From Akkermansia muciniphila (GTDB taxonomy: Bacteria; Verrucomicrobiota; Verrucomicrobiia; Opitutales; Opitutaceae), in contig CAMCZZ010000001.1 of NCBI GenBank assembly GCA_945888375.1, positions 310,001 to 374,000 on the forward strand: a stretch of 64,000 nucleotides of DNA, in the 5' to 3' direction. Below are positions 10,756-19,746 of the stretch, in pieces. The translations under genes were made by a program, and so were the position numbers. Each line of letters starts with the position of its first letter. Within the stretch, counting starts at the first letter, position 1. The notes beneath the pieces are model-generated. The model was given only the letters and a program-made list of their open reading frames with translations, did no database searches and was not told where the DNA came from.

Positions 10756-10790
10756 GGCGAAAAATCCCGCCGCGGTTGGCGGCGGGATTC
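10756..10790 (-). terminator. Terminator of the Spy-like gene
   Basis: AATCCCGCCGC at 10763-10773 pairs with GCGGCGGGATT at 10779-10789 around a five-base loop. On the minus strand the stem is followed by a short T run, TTTTTCG, so it ends the leftward Spy-like transcript. It may also stop the kinase transcript coming the other way. Confidence 0.85.
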
Positions 10791-10827
10791 AGACTGGCGA
10801 TGGGGTCGCGCGGTTGCGGGCAACTGC

Positions 10828-11256
10828 TTACTCGGCTGCGGGCGGAGGGCCGCCGGCGCCGGGAGCCTTCGGGCCTTTCGGGCCACGCTCGCGGAGTTTT
10901 TCCATCTTGGCTTTTTGTTCCTCGGTGAGGATGGCGGCGAACTGCGGCTTATATTTCTCGCGGATGGCCTGCATCTTCTCCCGGACCTCGGCGCGATCGG
11001 CGTCCTTGCCGAGTTCTTTGCGGAGAGCGGCGGCCTCCTGCCGCTCGGCGGCGAAGAGCGGCTTTAGTTTTTCAACCTGGTCGTCGGTAAGGGCGAGTTC
11101 CGTCTTGAGCATCTCGAGGCGGTCGCCGCGGCGCTCCTGTTTTTGCTCTTTTCTGGGTTTTTCCGAGGGCTGTTCGTCCTGGGCGCGAAGGGTGGGGGCG
11201 AGGGTGAGGCCGGCGAGAAGCAAGGCGCTGCAGAGCAGGGTGCGGATGTTTTTCAT
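10828..11256 (-). CDS. Spy/CpxP-like periplasmic protein
   Basis: The protein has 142 residues with a signal peptide (MKNIRTLLCSALLLAGLTLA, cleavage after LRAQ or nearby). It is highly charged and helical, with the pattern LALTDDQVEKLKPLF and FAAILTEEQKAKMEKL, that is, the two LTxxQ-type motifs of the Spy/CpxP family. Known members are stress-induced periplasmic chaperones or metal sensors. The Gly/Pro-rich end (residues 125-142) is probably disordered. It ends at its own terminator and stands alone. Confidence 0.8.
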   Translation of the reverse strand: MKNIRTLLCSALLLAGLTLAPTLRAQDEQPSEKPRKEQKQERRGDRLEMLKTELALTDDQVEKLKPLFAAERQEAAALRKELGKDADRAEVREKMQAIREKYKPQFAAILTEEQKAKMEKLRERGPKGPKAPGAGGPPPAAE

Positions 11257-11440
11257 GGGTGGGCGTTGGATTTGAGTTAGCTAACGGGTTGGGATTTCGA
11301 GTTGTTTGCTTGGCGTGGGTCCGCCGGTCTGGCGGTCACGCTTGCATGCAACGGGAGACGCAAACGCGGCCGGGCGGTTACGCAGCAGGTTCGCGCCGGC
11401 CTCGCTTTTTTTTCCGGGACTGGCCAAATGCTTGTTAAAA

Positions 11441-11812
11441 ATGACGCTTGCCCAACGCACCGCCGCCGCTGCCAAGGAGATTGAGAAGACGCTTCGCCGC
11501 CTGCCGGCGCCGGTGCGGGAATTCGCGCTGAAAATCCCCGTGCATTACGAAGCGCGCCCGCCCGCCCATATTTTGGAGGAGGGGTTTGATGCGGATATCC
11601 TCGGGCTCTTCGATGGCTCCGCGCACGGCGAGGAAATCGCGCAGGACCAGCCGATGCCGCCTCAGATCAGCCTCTATCTCGATAACATTTGGGATTTTGT
11701 GGAGCAGGATCGCGAGGCCTTCCTGGGGGAGGTCGGGGTCACTTATCTGCATGAGCTCGGGCACTATTTTGGCTGGGACGAGGACGAGCTGGCCGAGCGC
11801 GATCTGGATTGA
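11441..11812 (+). CDS. Minimal zinc metalloprotease-like protein (zincin, PF06262 type)
   Basis: The 123-residue protein ends in YLHELGHYFGWDEDELAERD, the HExxHxxGxxxxE zinc signature of the small 'metallopeptidase family' proteins found with translation genes in many bacteria. The N-terminal region (EKTLRRLPAPVREFA, then a conserved HYEARPPAHIL) fits that family. The start is the ATG at 11441; longer starts run into the preceding intergenic region. Its stop codon overlaps the TTG start of the TrmO-like gene, which suggests coupled translation. The real substrate of the family is not known. Confidence 0.8.
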   Translation: MTLAQRTAAAAKEIEKTLRRLPAPVREFALKIPVHYEARPPAHILEEGFDADILGLFDGSAHGEEIAQDQPMPPQISLYLDNIWDFVEQDREAFLGEVGVTYLHELGHYFGWDEDELAERDLD

Positions 11813-12702
11813 GGGAGCGCCTGCGCGTGACACCGGAAAAAAAGTGTGACGGGGCGCCGCCGCCGGCCGAAGGGTTGGCGCTGCGGCCGATCGGTTATGT
11901 GCGCAGCGGTAAAGCGGCCAAGTTTGCCGCGCGTCACCAGCCGGACGAAAGGGAACCGGAGGAGAACTTTCTCGAACTCGAGCCGGGGCGCAATTTCGAG
12001 GCGGCGCTGGCCGATCTCGAGGGCTTTGAGCGGATCTGGCTGCTTTGGTGGTTTCACCGCAATGCCGGCTGGCGTCCGCAAGTCATTCCCCCGCGGGGTC
12101 CGCAGCGGCGGCGGGGGGTGTTTGCCACCCGTTCGCCCCACCGGCCAAATGCCCTCGGGCTCACGCCGGTCCGCTTGCTCGGCATAGAGGGGCGCGTGTT
12201 GCGCTTGGGGGCCTGTGATCTGGTCGAAGGCACGCCGGTCTTTGACCTCAAGCCCTACGTCCCGGCCTATGACAGTTTTCCGGGCGCGCGCGCCGGCTGG
12301 ATCGACGAGGTGGATGCCTGGGAGGGTGCGCCGCCGGCTTTTGCGGTGCGGGTCTCGCCGCGCGCGGAGGCGCAGGCGGCGTGGTTGCGGACGGGGTGGG
12401 GAGTGGACTTTCTGGGCCGGGCGGCGGAGTTGCTCGGGCGGGATCCTACGCCGCACCGGACCCGACGAATCCGGCGGACGGAGACGGGTTTTGAAATCGG
12501 TTGCGGCGCGTGGCGGGCGCTCTTCGCGGTGGACGCGGCGGCGGCTCGCGTGGACATCACGGGGTTGGGGCCGGCCTATCCGCGGCGGTTTCTGGAGCGT
12601 GAGGGTGCGGAGGACATTGTAGACCGCGCGGCCCAGCGGGCTTTTCTCGAATGCTGGCCGGACTCCGAGTTGCCCTTAAAGACGCGTCGCGCGCGTGAAT
12701 AA
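11809..12702 (+). CDS. trmO: TrmO-like tRNA m6t6A37 methyltransferase
   Basis: TrmO methylates the threonylcarbamoyl adenosine at position 37 of some tRNAs. The 297 residues include LRPIGYVRSG near 26-35, FERIWLLWWFH near 73-83, and RSPHRPNALGLTPVRLLGIE near 107-126, then DLKPYVPAYD. These are hallmarks of the TrmO/UPF0066 fold, whose E. coli member has about 235 residues. The C-terminal domain extends beyond 200 as in that family. The likely start is TTG at 11809, overlapping the metalloprotease stop, or GTG at 11827, in frame. The gene symbol rests on motif similarity only. Confidence 0.82.
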   Translation: MRERLRVTPEKKCDGAPPPAEGLALRPIGYVRSGKAAKFAARHQPDEREPEENFLELEPGRNFEAALADLEGFERIWLLWWFHRNAGWRPQVIPPRGPQRRRGVFATRSPHRPNALGLTPVRLLGIEGRVLRLGACDLVEGTPVFDLKPYVPAYDSFPGARAGWIDEVDAWEGAPPAFAVRVSPRAEAQAAWLRTGWGVDFLGRAAELLGRDPTPHRTRRIRRTETGFEIGCGAWRALFAVDAAAARVDITGLGPAYPRRFLEREGAEDIVDRAAQRAFLECWPDSELPLKTRRARE

Positions 12703-12764
12703 AGCGGGCGGCGGCGTTTTCCGTCGCCAGCAGCGGCGGGGGGCGGCATGCAGGCGGGTTCATT

Positions 12765-13700
12765 ATGGCCGAGACCCACAGTTATTTTATCCCCGAGGGC
12801 GCACGGCGCGAGCGCGCCGATAAGCTCCTCGCGGCGGCCTTTCCCGAGCATTCCCGTTCGGCTTGGCAGCGGGCTTTTGAGGCGGGACGAGTTACGCGGG
12901 CGGGCCTGGTTTTGGATAAAAAGACCGAGCTTCACGCGGGGGAGACCGTTGAGTTTTCCCATGCGGATGCGGTCCCCTCCGAGTTAAAGCCCTCTGACGT
13001 TGCGCTGGATGTGCTCTATGAGGATGCCCATCTGCTCGCGATCAACAAGGTGGCCGGCATGGTGGTGCACCCGGGCTCTGGAACGACGGATGACACCCTG
13101 GTGCATGCCTTGCTCGGGCATTGTGCCGGATCTCTTTCCGGGGTGGGCGGGGTGGAGCGCCCCGGCATCGTGCACCGGTTGGACAAAGAGACGAGCGGAG
13201 TAATCGTCGTGGCCAAGTCGGATGCGGCCCACCGCGGGCTTTCGGAGCAGTTTGCGGGCAGGCACCTACACAAGGAATACCTCGCGCTTGTGGCGGGCGT
13301 CCCCCGTCTGCTCAGCGGCCGGATCGACAGTGCCATTTCCCGGCATCCGATCCACCGACACAAGATGACTACCGGCGAGGGTGGCAAACCGGCGCGCACG
13401 GACTGGACCCGCGAGCAGGCCTTTGCGCCGCACGCCGCGCTGATGCGTTGTCATATCCTGACCGGGCGGACCCACCAGATCCGGGTGCACATGCGCTCGA
13501 TCGGGCACTCCATCCTGGGCGATGCGACCTATGGTTGGAAGGACAGCGCACCGCTCCCGCTGCGGCCGCCGCGTGTGATGTTGCACGCCGAGTTTTTGCG
13601 TTTCGACCACCCGGTGACGGCCCGCACGATTGAGGTCCGGGCGCCGCTGCCGGCCGATTTTAAGGCCATGCTGGCGGCCTTGGCGGGCGTGACGGCTTGA
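12765..13700 (+). CDS. RluA/RluD-family pseudouridine synthase
   Basis: The protein has 311 residues. An S4 RNA-binding domain (SRSAWQRAFEAGRVTRAG, residues 28-60) is followed by the catalytic domain with GIVHRLDKETSGVIVVAKSD near 136-155, whose Asp is the nucleophile, and GRTHQIRVHMRSIGHSILGD near 229-248. The layout (S4 plus RluD-like catalytic domain) matches 23S rRNA pseudouridine synthases that act on helix 69. It stands between genes with different functions and converges on ppx. Confidence 0.93.
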   Translation: MAETHSYFIPEGARRERADKLLAAAFPEHSRSAWQRAFEAGRVTRAGLVLDKKTELHAGETVEFSHADAVPSELKPSDVALDVLYEDAHLLAINKVAGMVVHPGSGTTDDTLVHALLGHCAGSLSGVGGVERPGIVHRLDKETSGVIVVAKSDAAHRGLSEQFAGRHLHKEYLALVAGVPRLLSGRIDSAISRHPIHRHKMTTGEGGKPARTDWTREQAFAPHAALMRCHILTGRTHQIRVHMRSIGHSILGDATYGWKDSAPLPLRPPRVMLHAEFLRFDHPVTARTIEVRAPLPADFKAMLAALAGVTA

Positions 13701-13707
13701 GGCTGGC

Positions 13708-14649
13708 TCAGGCGAGTAATTCGGCGGCGAGGCCCCAGCGCAGGTTGTGCAGGCTATGGTGAAACCGGTCCAGGCTGGCGGTTTCGGCCACGGCGAGCAC
13801 GGTCAGCAGGGCGGCGGGAAACACGTCGGCGCGGGCTTGGGGCATGCCGGGTATGCTGCGCCTTGCGACGAGATCGAGGGGGGCGATTTCGTCGAGGACG
13901 AAGGATATCTGAGTGACCGGCACGATGGCGGGGGTCTCGGCCAGAGGGACCCCGTGAAGAGCGCCCTTCAGGGCACGAAGGGTCGACATGGTGCCTCCGG
14001 TGAATACGCCGGCGGCCGGGGGCGGCAGATCGAAGCGGAAGCCGGAGTTCTTCAAGCTTTGCCGGACGTGGAGGGCGATGCCGAGGGCGGCGTCGGGGTC
14101 GAGCGGGGCGGCGGGGGCGGCGATAAATTTTTCCGTCAACCGCACGCAGCCCAGGGGTAGGCTTAGGGCTTGGGTGATACGGCGTTCGCGGAAGGCCAGG
14201 CATTCAAGGCTGCCGCCGCCGAGGTCGAAGACGTAGAAATCGCGCAGGTGGGCGAGGGCGGGATCGGAGGTCAGGCCCAGGCCGATCAGGGTGGCTTCAT
14301 CTTCTCCCGAGAGGATGCGGATGGAATGCCCGGTGGCGGCGAGCACGCGGGCGCGGAACTCGCCACCGTTCTCCGCGTCGCGCACGGCGCTGGTGGCGAC
14401 AAGGGCGAGGCGGGCCGGGGCGAAGGGCGAGGCGACGTCAAGGAGTTCGCGGATGGCGGCGAGGCCTTGGCTCATGCCTTCCTCGGCCAGGCGGGGCGAG
14501 GCTGCGGAGATGCCGGCGCTGATGCGGCAATCGAGGGTGCGGTGGGCCAAAGCCTCGATGGTCCCGCCGGCCGCCCGGCGGGCGATCAGGGTTTTTATCG
14601 AGTTACTGCCGATATCGATAACGGCGACGGGAGCGGAAGGGGCGTGCAT
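13708..14649 (-). CDS. Ppx/GppA family phosphatase
   Basis: The 313 residues fit the actin-fold exopolyphosphatase/guanosine pentaphosphatase family. VAVIDIGSNSIKTLIARR is at residues 8-26, SGEDEATLIGLGLTS near 111-125, and FDLGGGSLECLAF near 138-150 is the phosphate-2-like motif. It lacks the C-terminal HD domain of E. coli Ppx, which leaves the short Ppx/GppA core as in many bacterial homologues. It hydrolyses polyphosphate or pppGpp; which one cannot be told. It is the last gene of the leftward series, 43 bases after lspA. Confidence 0.9.
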   Translation of the reverse strand: MHAPSAPVAVIDIGSNSIKTLIARRAAGGTIEALAHRTLDCRISAGISAASPRLAEEGMSQGLAAIRELLDVASPFAPARLALVATSAVRDAENGGEFRARVLAATGHSIRILSGEDEATLIGLGLTSDPALAHLRDFYVFDLGGGSLECLAFRERRITQALSLPLGCVRLTEKFIAAPAAPLDPDAALGIALHVRQSLKNSGFRFDLPPPAAGVFTGGTMSTLRALKGALHGVPLAETPAIVPVTQISFVLDEIAPLDLVARRSIPGMPQARADVFPAALLTVLAVAETASLDRFHHSLHNLRWGLAAELLA

Positions 14650-14692
14650 GGGCGGGGCCGGCCCGAGGCCGGGGGCGCCGGGGGGGCGGGAT

Positions 14693-15253
14693 TCAGGCGG
14701 AGCGCTGGGGGGATTGTGGTTCGTGGAACGAGTGCCAGAGGTAAAGTATCACCCCGACGCAGATGCCGGCATCGGCGACGTTGAACGTGGGGTAGACGTA
14801 GCTGCCGAAGTGGAAATCGAGAAAATCGATCACGTGGCCGTGCAAGATGCGATCGACGCAGTTGCCGGCGATACCGCCGCACAGCAGACCGAAAGCGGCT
14901 TGGGCGTTGCGGTCCTGGAGCCCGAGATGGTGGCGCCAGAAGTAGATCCCGGTGAGGGTGGCGGCCGCCAAAAGGGCGAGGAGAGTGCTTTGACCGCTGA
15001 GCAAGCTCCAGGCGGCACCGGTGTTGCCGACGTGCACGAGGTGGAAAAAGCCTTTGCTAATGATGATAGCGCCTTCCTCCGGCCAATAGGTGGGGAACTC
15101 CAGCTTCTGGCTGATCCAGCTTTTTGTGAGTTGGTCCAGGCTGAAGACCAGCACGCTCAGCAACCACAGCCGCCGGTAAGCGCGAAGGCGGTGGGTCCAA
15201 GGGGGTCGGCGGTCGGGCGTGACACTTGGTGAAGAGCTGGCGTCAACTTCCAC
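14693..15253 (-). CDS. lspA: Lipoprotein signal peptidase (signal peptidase II)
   Basis: This membrane protease removes signal peptides from lipidated prolipoproteins. FSLDQLTKSWI (about 37-47) carries the first catalytic Asp region, GNCVDRILHGHVIDFLDFHF (about 130-149) is the conserved box, and FNVADAGICVGVILYLWH holds the second catalytic Asp. There are four membrane spans. The chosen GTG at 15251-15253 gives 186 residues; the frame continues to a TTG at 15350-15352, which would add a basic extension. The start is uncertain. It lies downstream of the DksA-like gene and ileS, the usual ileS-lspA neighbourhood. Confidence 0.93.
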   Translation of the reverse strand: MEVDASSSPSVTPDRRPPWTHRLRAYRRLWLLSVLVFSLDQLTKSWISQKLEFPTYWPEEGAIIISKGFFHLVHVGNTGAAWSLLSGQSTLLALLAAATLTGIYFWRHHLGLQDRNAQAAFGLLCGGIAGNCVDRILHGHVIDFLDFHFGSYVYPTFNVADAGICVGVILYLWHSFHEPQSPQRSA

Positions 15254-15397
15254 GGCGGGGGGTTCTCTTGTGATCCGGAGGCGGGATTGAGGATAAACAG
15301 TGAACGGAGCTTGGCGTTTTGTTTGCGCCAAGCCGGCTGAACTTTGGAGCAAAGGTCGCGTCGAGCTCCGGTGCAGAGCCCGGCGGATGAGGGGCGC

Positions 15398-16696
15398 TTA
15401 TTCGCCGCTGTCGTCCTCAACCTTGGGGCCGCCTTCTTCGCCCTCGCCGAGGATGCCGGTCTGCCCGCGCACCTTGTAGCGGGTTTTCTCGATCTCCTTC
15501 ATGGCGGCGGCGGTGTAGCGGGTGAAAGGCACGGCGAGCAGACGCTCCTTGTTGATGGGCTGCAGGGTGTGTTCGCACACGCCGTAGCTGCCGGCTTTGA
15601 TGCGCTGGATCGCGGCCTCGATCTCGGCGAGGGCTTCCTGCTCGTTGGCCACGAGGCTGAGTGCGAAATCGCGGTCGAAGGAATCGGTGCCGCCGTCGGT
15701 GCCGTAGCTGGAGAGGTCGCCGCTGTCTTCTTTGGCGGAGCGCTTCAGCGTCTCTTCGCTATGCTGGTCGACTTGACCGGTTACATGATTACGCAACTCA
15801 ATGAGCAGCTTATAATAACGTTTAAACTTATCTGAGATGGCGTCTTCCTCGTTGGCGGCGTGGGAGGCTTTTGCTTTGGGGTTAAAGCCGAGGATATCAG
15901 CGAGAGAGGCGGCCCGGACGGTGGTGGGTTTGGCGGGTTGGAGGGCGTGGGCGGGGAGGGGGGCGGTCTTGCCGGACTTGGTCGCGATCAGGGGGACGGA
16001 AACGGGGGCCGGGGCGGTTTTTTCGACGGTTTTGGCAATGGCGAGCACTTCATCGAGCGAGAAGGCGGCGGGTTTGGCGGGTTTGGCGCGCTGGGCGAGG
16101 ATGCGGGCGCGGACCTCGGCTTTGCCTTTCGGGAGGGGCGTATTCTCCCGTTGCGGGGGCTTTTCTAGCGGGTTTACGGCGTGCGTTTTGGGGGTGGAGG
16201 GCGGAGTTTTGGTTTTAGCCGTGCTTCCCTGGGTTTTGCTGCTGGCCGCGGGACCCTTGGGCTCGGTCTTCGGCGCGACCTTGGAGGCGGATTTCGCGGG
16301 CTTGGGTGCAGGGGCCGGTTTGGCACTCTTGGGGGCCGGTTTGGCGGCGGGTTTGGCGGCTGGTTTTTTAGTCGGAACGGGCGAGCGCGTAGCTTTCGCG
16401 ACGGGCTTGGCAGTTTTGTTGGCTTTGGCCGGGGAGGCTTTGGGCGCAGCGGTTTTGGTGGCGGATTTTTTTGAAGGTTTCACGAGAGACTTGGTTGGCG
16501 TTTTCTTTTTTAACGCCTTGGGCGGGGTCTTTGTGCGCTTGGGCTTGGGGGCGGGGCGCGGGGCCGGCTTTGCTTTGCGAGCGGTCGCAGTGCTCGCTGC
16601 GGGCTTCCGCTTGGCGGCGGGGCGCCGGGTTGGTTTCGAGGGGCGCGCGGGGGACTTTTTTTTGCTGGCGGCGGGCTTGCGGGTGGATTTGGCCAT
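15398..16696 (-). CDS. DksA/TraR-like protein with a long histone-like tail and no zinc finger
   Basis: The 432 residues split in two. Residues 1 to about 280 are a Lys/Ala/Pro-rich low-complexity segment with repeated AKPAPKP-like units, resembling histone H1-like tails. Residues about 290-432 are a TraR/DksA-type coiled-coil domain (DKFKRYYKLLIELRNHVTGQ). Where family members carry two CxxC pairs, this one has GVCEHTLQPI and AVPFTRYTAAAMKEI, so only one of the four cysteines remains, near residue 372. The chosen ATG is at 16694-16696; the frame continues upstream into the ileS end. It lies between ileS and lspA. Regulation of RNA polymerase is inferred from the family, not shown. Confidence 0.83.
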   Translation of the reverse strand: MAKSTRKPAASKKKSPARPSKPTRRPAAKRKPAASTATARKAKPAPRPAPKPKRTKTPPKALKKKTPTKSLVKPSKKSATKTAAPKASPAKANKTAKPVAKATRSPVPTKKPAAKPAAKPAPKSAKPAPAPKPAKSASKVAPKTEPKGPAASSKTQGSTAKTKTPPSTPKTHAVNPLEKPPQRENTPLPKGKAEVRARILAQRAKPAKPAAFSLDEVLAIAKTVEKTAPAPVSVPLIATKSGKTAPLPAHALQPAKPTTVRAASLADILGFNPKAKASHAANEEDAISDKFKRYYKLLIELRNHVTGQVDQHSEETLKRSAKEDSGDLSSYGTDGGTDSFDRDFALSLVANEQEALAEIEAAIQRIKAGSYGVCEHTLQPINKERLLAVPFTRYTAAAMKEIEKTRYKVRGQTGILGEGEEGGPKVEDDSGE

Positions 16697-16751
16697 GATG
16701 TTTTTGGGGGGTAAGAAAATGGATGCCAGACGACCGGAAGCGGGGTGCTGG

Positions 16752-19655
16752 CTAGGGTTGGATCGCCTCCGCGCAACGGGGGCAAACTTCGTGTTCTCCG
16801 GCGGTTTGCAGGGACGGGACCCAGCGCCAGCAGCGCGGGCAGCGCAAGTGGCCGAGTTCACCGGCGGGGCGGGCCGTCACGGCCAGGTCGCCGGAGGCGG
16901 GTGTTTCCGCGAGGAGGACGTGGGAAACGATCAGGAGCTCGGGGAGAAAGGGAGCGTGGCGGCGCAGCACCGGGTCGAGGGGCGAGGAGGAGGCGACTTC
17001 GAGGGTGATGGCGGCGTCGAGTGATTTGCCGAGTTTGCCGTCCTGACGCAGCGGCTCGAGGGTCTCGTTGACCCGGGCGCGGACCTTGAGGAGTTCGCTG
17101 AAGTCGGCGGCGAGGGCGGGATCGCTCCACTCGGGATTGGCGATGGGCCAATCGGCGAGGTGGACGCTGGGATTGGCGGCTCCGGCAGGGGCAAAGTCGG
17201 CCTTGAAGTGGGCATGACACCACGCCTCGTCGGCGCTGAAGGTCAGGATCGGGGCGAGGATCCGAACGAGGACACCGTGGATGGCGTGCACGGCGGTCTG
17301 GGTGCTCCGGCGCTGGGGGTGGTTGACCGCGTAAGTGTAGAGACGGTCTTTACAGACGTCGTTATACACGGAGGAGAGGGTGTTGGAGACGAACTGGGCG
17401 CAGAGGGAGACGACGCGGTGGAATTCGTAGGCGTCGTAGGCGGCGGTGGTGTCGGCCAGCAATTTGGCGGTCTGGTGCAGGGCCCAGCGGTCGAGCACAT
17501 CGAGCGAAGCGTGGGGCAGACTGTGCAAAGCCGGGTCGAAGTCGTGCAGAATCGAGAGCTGGTAACGCAGGGCGTTGCGGAAACCGCGATACTGTTCGGC
17601 GGCGTTATCCAGAATTTTTTTCGAGAGGGTGATGTCCTGGGTGAAGTCCTGCGAGGCGAGCCAGAGGCGGATGACGTCGGCGCCGTAGTCGGCGATGAAG
17701 TTATCCGAGGTCGGGGGTTTTTCGTAGCTGCCGGATTTGGAGATTTTCTTGCCGTCTTCGCCGACGATGAAGCCGTGGGTGAGGACCGCCTTGTAAGGGG
17801 CGCCGCCCTGGGCGATGACGCCGGTCCACAGGGAGGATTGGAACCATCCGCGGTGCTGGTCGGAGCCTTCGAGGTAAAGGTCGGCGGGCCAACTGGTGGC
17901 GCCTTGGTGGTTGCGCAGGACGGCGGCGTGGCTGCTGCCGGAGTCGAGCCAGACGTCGAGGGTATCGCGGCCGTTGATCAATTCAGAGGCGGGTGGCCAA
18001 CCGGCGGGCAGGGTGACGTCGGCGAGCAACTCGGCGGCGGTCTGCTCATACCAAAGATTGGTGCCAGAGGGGTGGGCGGCGATCTTGGCGGCGACGGCGC
18101 GGACGACCGAGGCGTCGAGGTGGGCTTTTTTCTGGGCGTCGTAGAAGGCGATGATGGGAACGCCCCAGGAGCGCTGCCGGCTGATGCACCAATCCGGGCG
18201 GGCCTCGACGGCGCCGGTGATGCGGGCCTGGCCCCAGGCGGGGAACCAGGTGGCGCCCTTGATGGCGTCCAGCGCGGTGGTGCGGGGCGAGGCGGTGCCG
18301 GGCGAGTGGCGATCGAGGCCTACGAACCACTGGTCCACCGCACGGAAGATGATGGGGGTCTTGGACCGCCAGCAGTGCGGGTAGCTGTGGATGTATTTGG
18401 CCTTGGCGAGCAGGGCAACGTGGCCGGAGGAGTCGGGAGTGGCGAGTTTCCTGAGCACGGCGAGGTTGGCCGGGCTGGGTTTTTTCGCGGCGAGGTCCTC
18501 GACCGTTTCGAGGCAGGAGATGCCCACGAGATCGGTGGGGACCTGGCCGTCATCGAGGTAGCGGCCGTCGTCCCCGACGGGGCAGTAGATGGGCAGGCCG
18601 TATTTCAGGCCGGTCAGGTAATCCTCGGCGCCGTGGCCGGGGGCAGTGTGGACGCAGCCGGTGCCGCTCTCGGTCGTGACGTAGTCGGCTAGAACGACCG
18701 GGGAGGCGCGGTCGATAAAGGGGTGGCGCGGGGACAAGCCTTCGAGGCGAGCGCCTGGGATGATCACCGATGGCTGCCCGATGACCGATGCGGGATCGGG
18801 GTGTTTGCTGGCTTCGAGGACGGCGGGGAGGAGGGCTCGGGCGACGAGGATGCGTTCGGCGCCTAGGTCGGCGGCGACGTATTCCGTCTCCGGATGCACT
18901 GCGATGGCGAGGTTGGCCGGGATGGTCCAGGGGGTGGTGGTCCAGATGACGATGCTCAGGGGCTTGTCGGCCGGCAGGCCGAACTTCGTGGCTTCGGGGG
19001 CGGGGACGGCGAACTTTACCCAGATGGCGATCGAGGTGTGCTCGGCGTATTCGATCTCGGCCTCGGCCAGGGCGGTCTCGAAGGGGATGGACCAGTAGAC
19101 GGGCTTTTTGGAGCGATAGACCAAATCCTTTTCGACGAAGGCGGCAAAGGTGCGGAGGATGTCGGCCTCGAAGGCGGGGGCCTTGGTTTTGTATTCGTTA
19201 GCCCAGTCGGCCTGAACGCCGAGGCGCTTGAAGGAGGCGGTCTGTTTTTTAATCCAGCCCTCGGCGAAGGCGTCGCAGCGGGAGCGGAGCTCGGCGGTGG
19301 GCAAGCTGAGGCCGGCGGCTTGCAATTCTTTGGCGACCTTCTGCTCGATGGGCAGGCCGTGGCAGTCCCAACCGGGGACGTAGGGGGTGCGGAAGCCGCG
19401 CAGTGACTTGTAGCGAAGGGTGATGTCCTTAAGGGACTTGTTCAGGGCGGTGCCGATATGCACGTCGCCGTTGGTAAAGGGGGGGCCGTCGTGCAGGATA
19501 AAGGCGGGCGCGGTTGCGCGCTTGGCCTGGATGGCGTGGTAGAGCGCCAGGTTTTCCCAAGCGGCGAGGCGGGAGGGTTCGCGTTTGGGCAGGTCCCCCC
19601 GCATGGGGAAATCGGTCTTGGGGAGGCTGAGGGTGTGCTTTAGGTCGTTCGCCAT
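16752..19655 (-). CDS. ileS: Isoleucyl-tRNA synthetase
   Basis: This 967-residue class I synthetase has the HIGH motif in GDVHIGTALNKSLKD near residues 64-78, the KMSKS motif as KISKSGSYEKPPT near 640, and a C-terminal zinc-binding region CPRCWRWVPSL followed by CPRCAEA. The editing domain includes GTGCVHTAPGHGAEDYL near 330-346. It covers the usual length for bacterial IleRS with a C-terminal zinc finger. It sits in the leftward series between hemG/Y and the DksA-like gene, 56 bases before the latter. Confidence 0.98.
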   Translation of the reverse strand: MANDLKHTLSLPKTDFPMRGDLPKREPSRLAAWENLALYHAIQAKRATAPAFILHDGPPFTNGDVHIGTALNKSLKDITLRYKSLRGFRTPYVPGWDCHGLPIEQKVAKELQAAGLSLPTAELRSRCDAFAEGWIKKQTASFKRLGVQADWANEYKTKAPAFEADILRTFAAFVEKDLVYRSKKPVYWSIPFETALAEAEIEYAEHTSIAIWVKFAVPAPEATKFGLPADKPLSIVIWTTTPWTIPANLAIAVHPETEYVAADLGAERILVARALLPAVLEASKHPDPASVIGQPSVIIPGARLEGLSPRHPFIDRASPVVLADYVTTESGTGCVHTAPGHGAEDYLTGLKYGLPIYCPVGDDGRYLDDGQVPTDLVGISCLETVEDLAAKKPSPANLAVLRKLATPDSSGHVALLAKAKYIHSYPHCWRSKTPIIFRAVDQWFVGLDRHSPGTASPRTTALDAIKGATWFPAWGQARITGAVEARPDWCISRQRSWGVPIIAFYDAQKKAHLDASVVRAVAAKIAAHPSGTNLWYEQTAAELLADVTLPAGWPPASELINGRDTLDVWLDSGSSHAAVLRNHQGATSWPADLYLEGSDQHRGWFQSSLWTGVIAQGGAPYKAVLTHGFIVGEDGKKISKSGSYEKPPTSDNFIADYGADVIRLWLASQDFTQDITLSKKILDNAAEQYRGFRNALRYQLSILHDFDPALHSLPHASLDVLDRWALHQTAKLLADTTAAYDAYEFHRVVSLCAQFVSNTLSSVYNDVCKDRLYTYAVNHPQRRSTQTAVHAIHGVLVRILAPILTFSADEAWCHAHFKADFAPAGAANPSVHLADWPIANPEWSDPALAADFSELLKVRARVNETLEPLRQDGKLGKSLDAAITLEVASSSPLDPVLRRHAPFLPELLIVSHVLLAETPASGDLAVTARPAGELGHLRCPRCWRWVPSLQTAGEHEVCPRCAEAIQP

Positions 19656-19746
19656 GCCGGTGGAATTGGGCGCGGCAGGCTAGGTGCGGAGGGGGGGGAG
19701 TCAAGGGGCGTGTGTGGCGTCCGTAGCGGAAGGGGGCCCAAGGGCG

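Noticed and set aside
17160-18692. 510-codon plus-strand frame inside ileS
   Set aside because: Antisense shadow of ileS with Gly/Val/Asp-rich text and no family motif.
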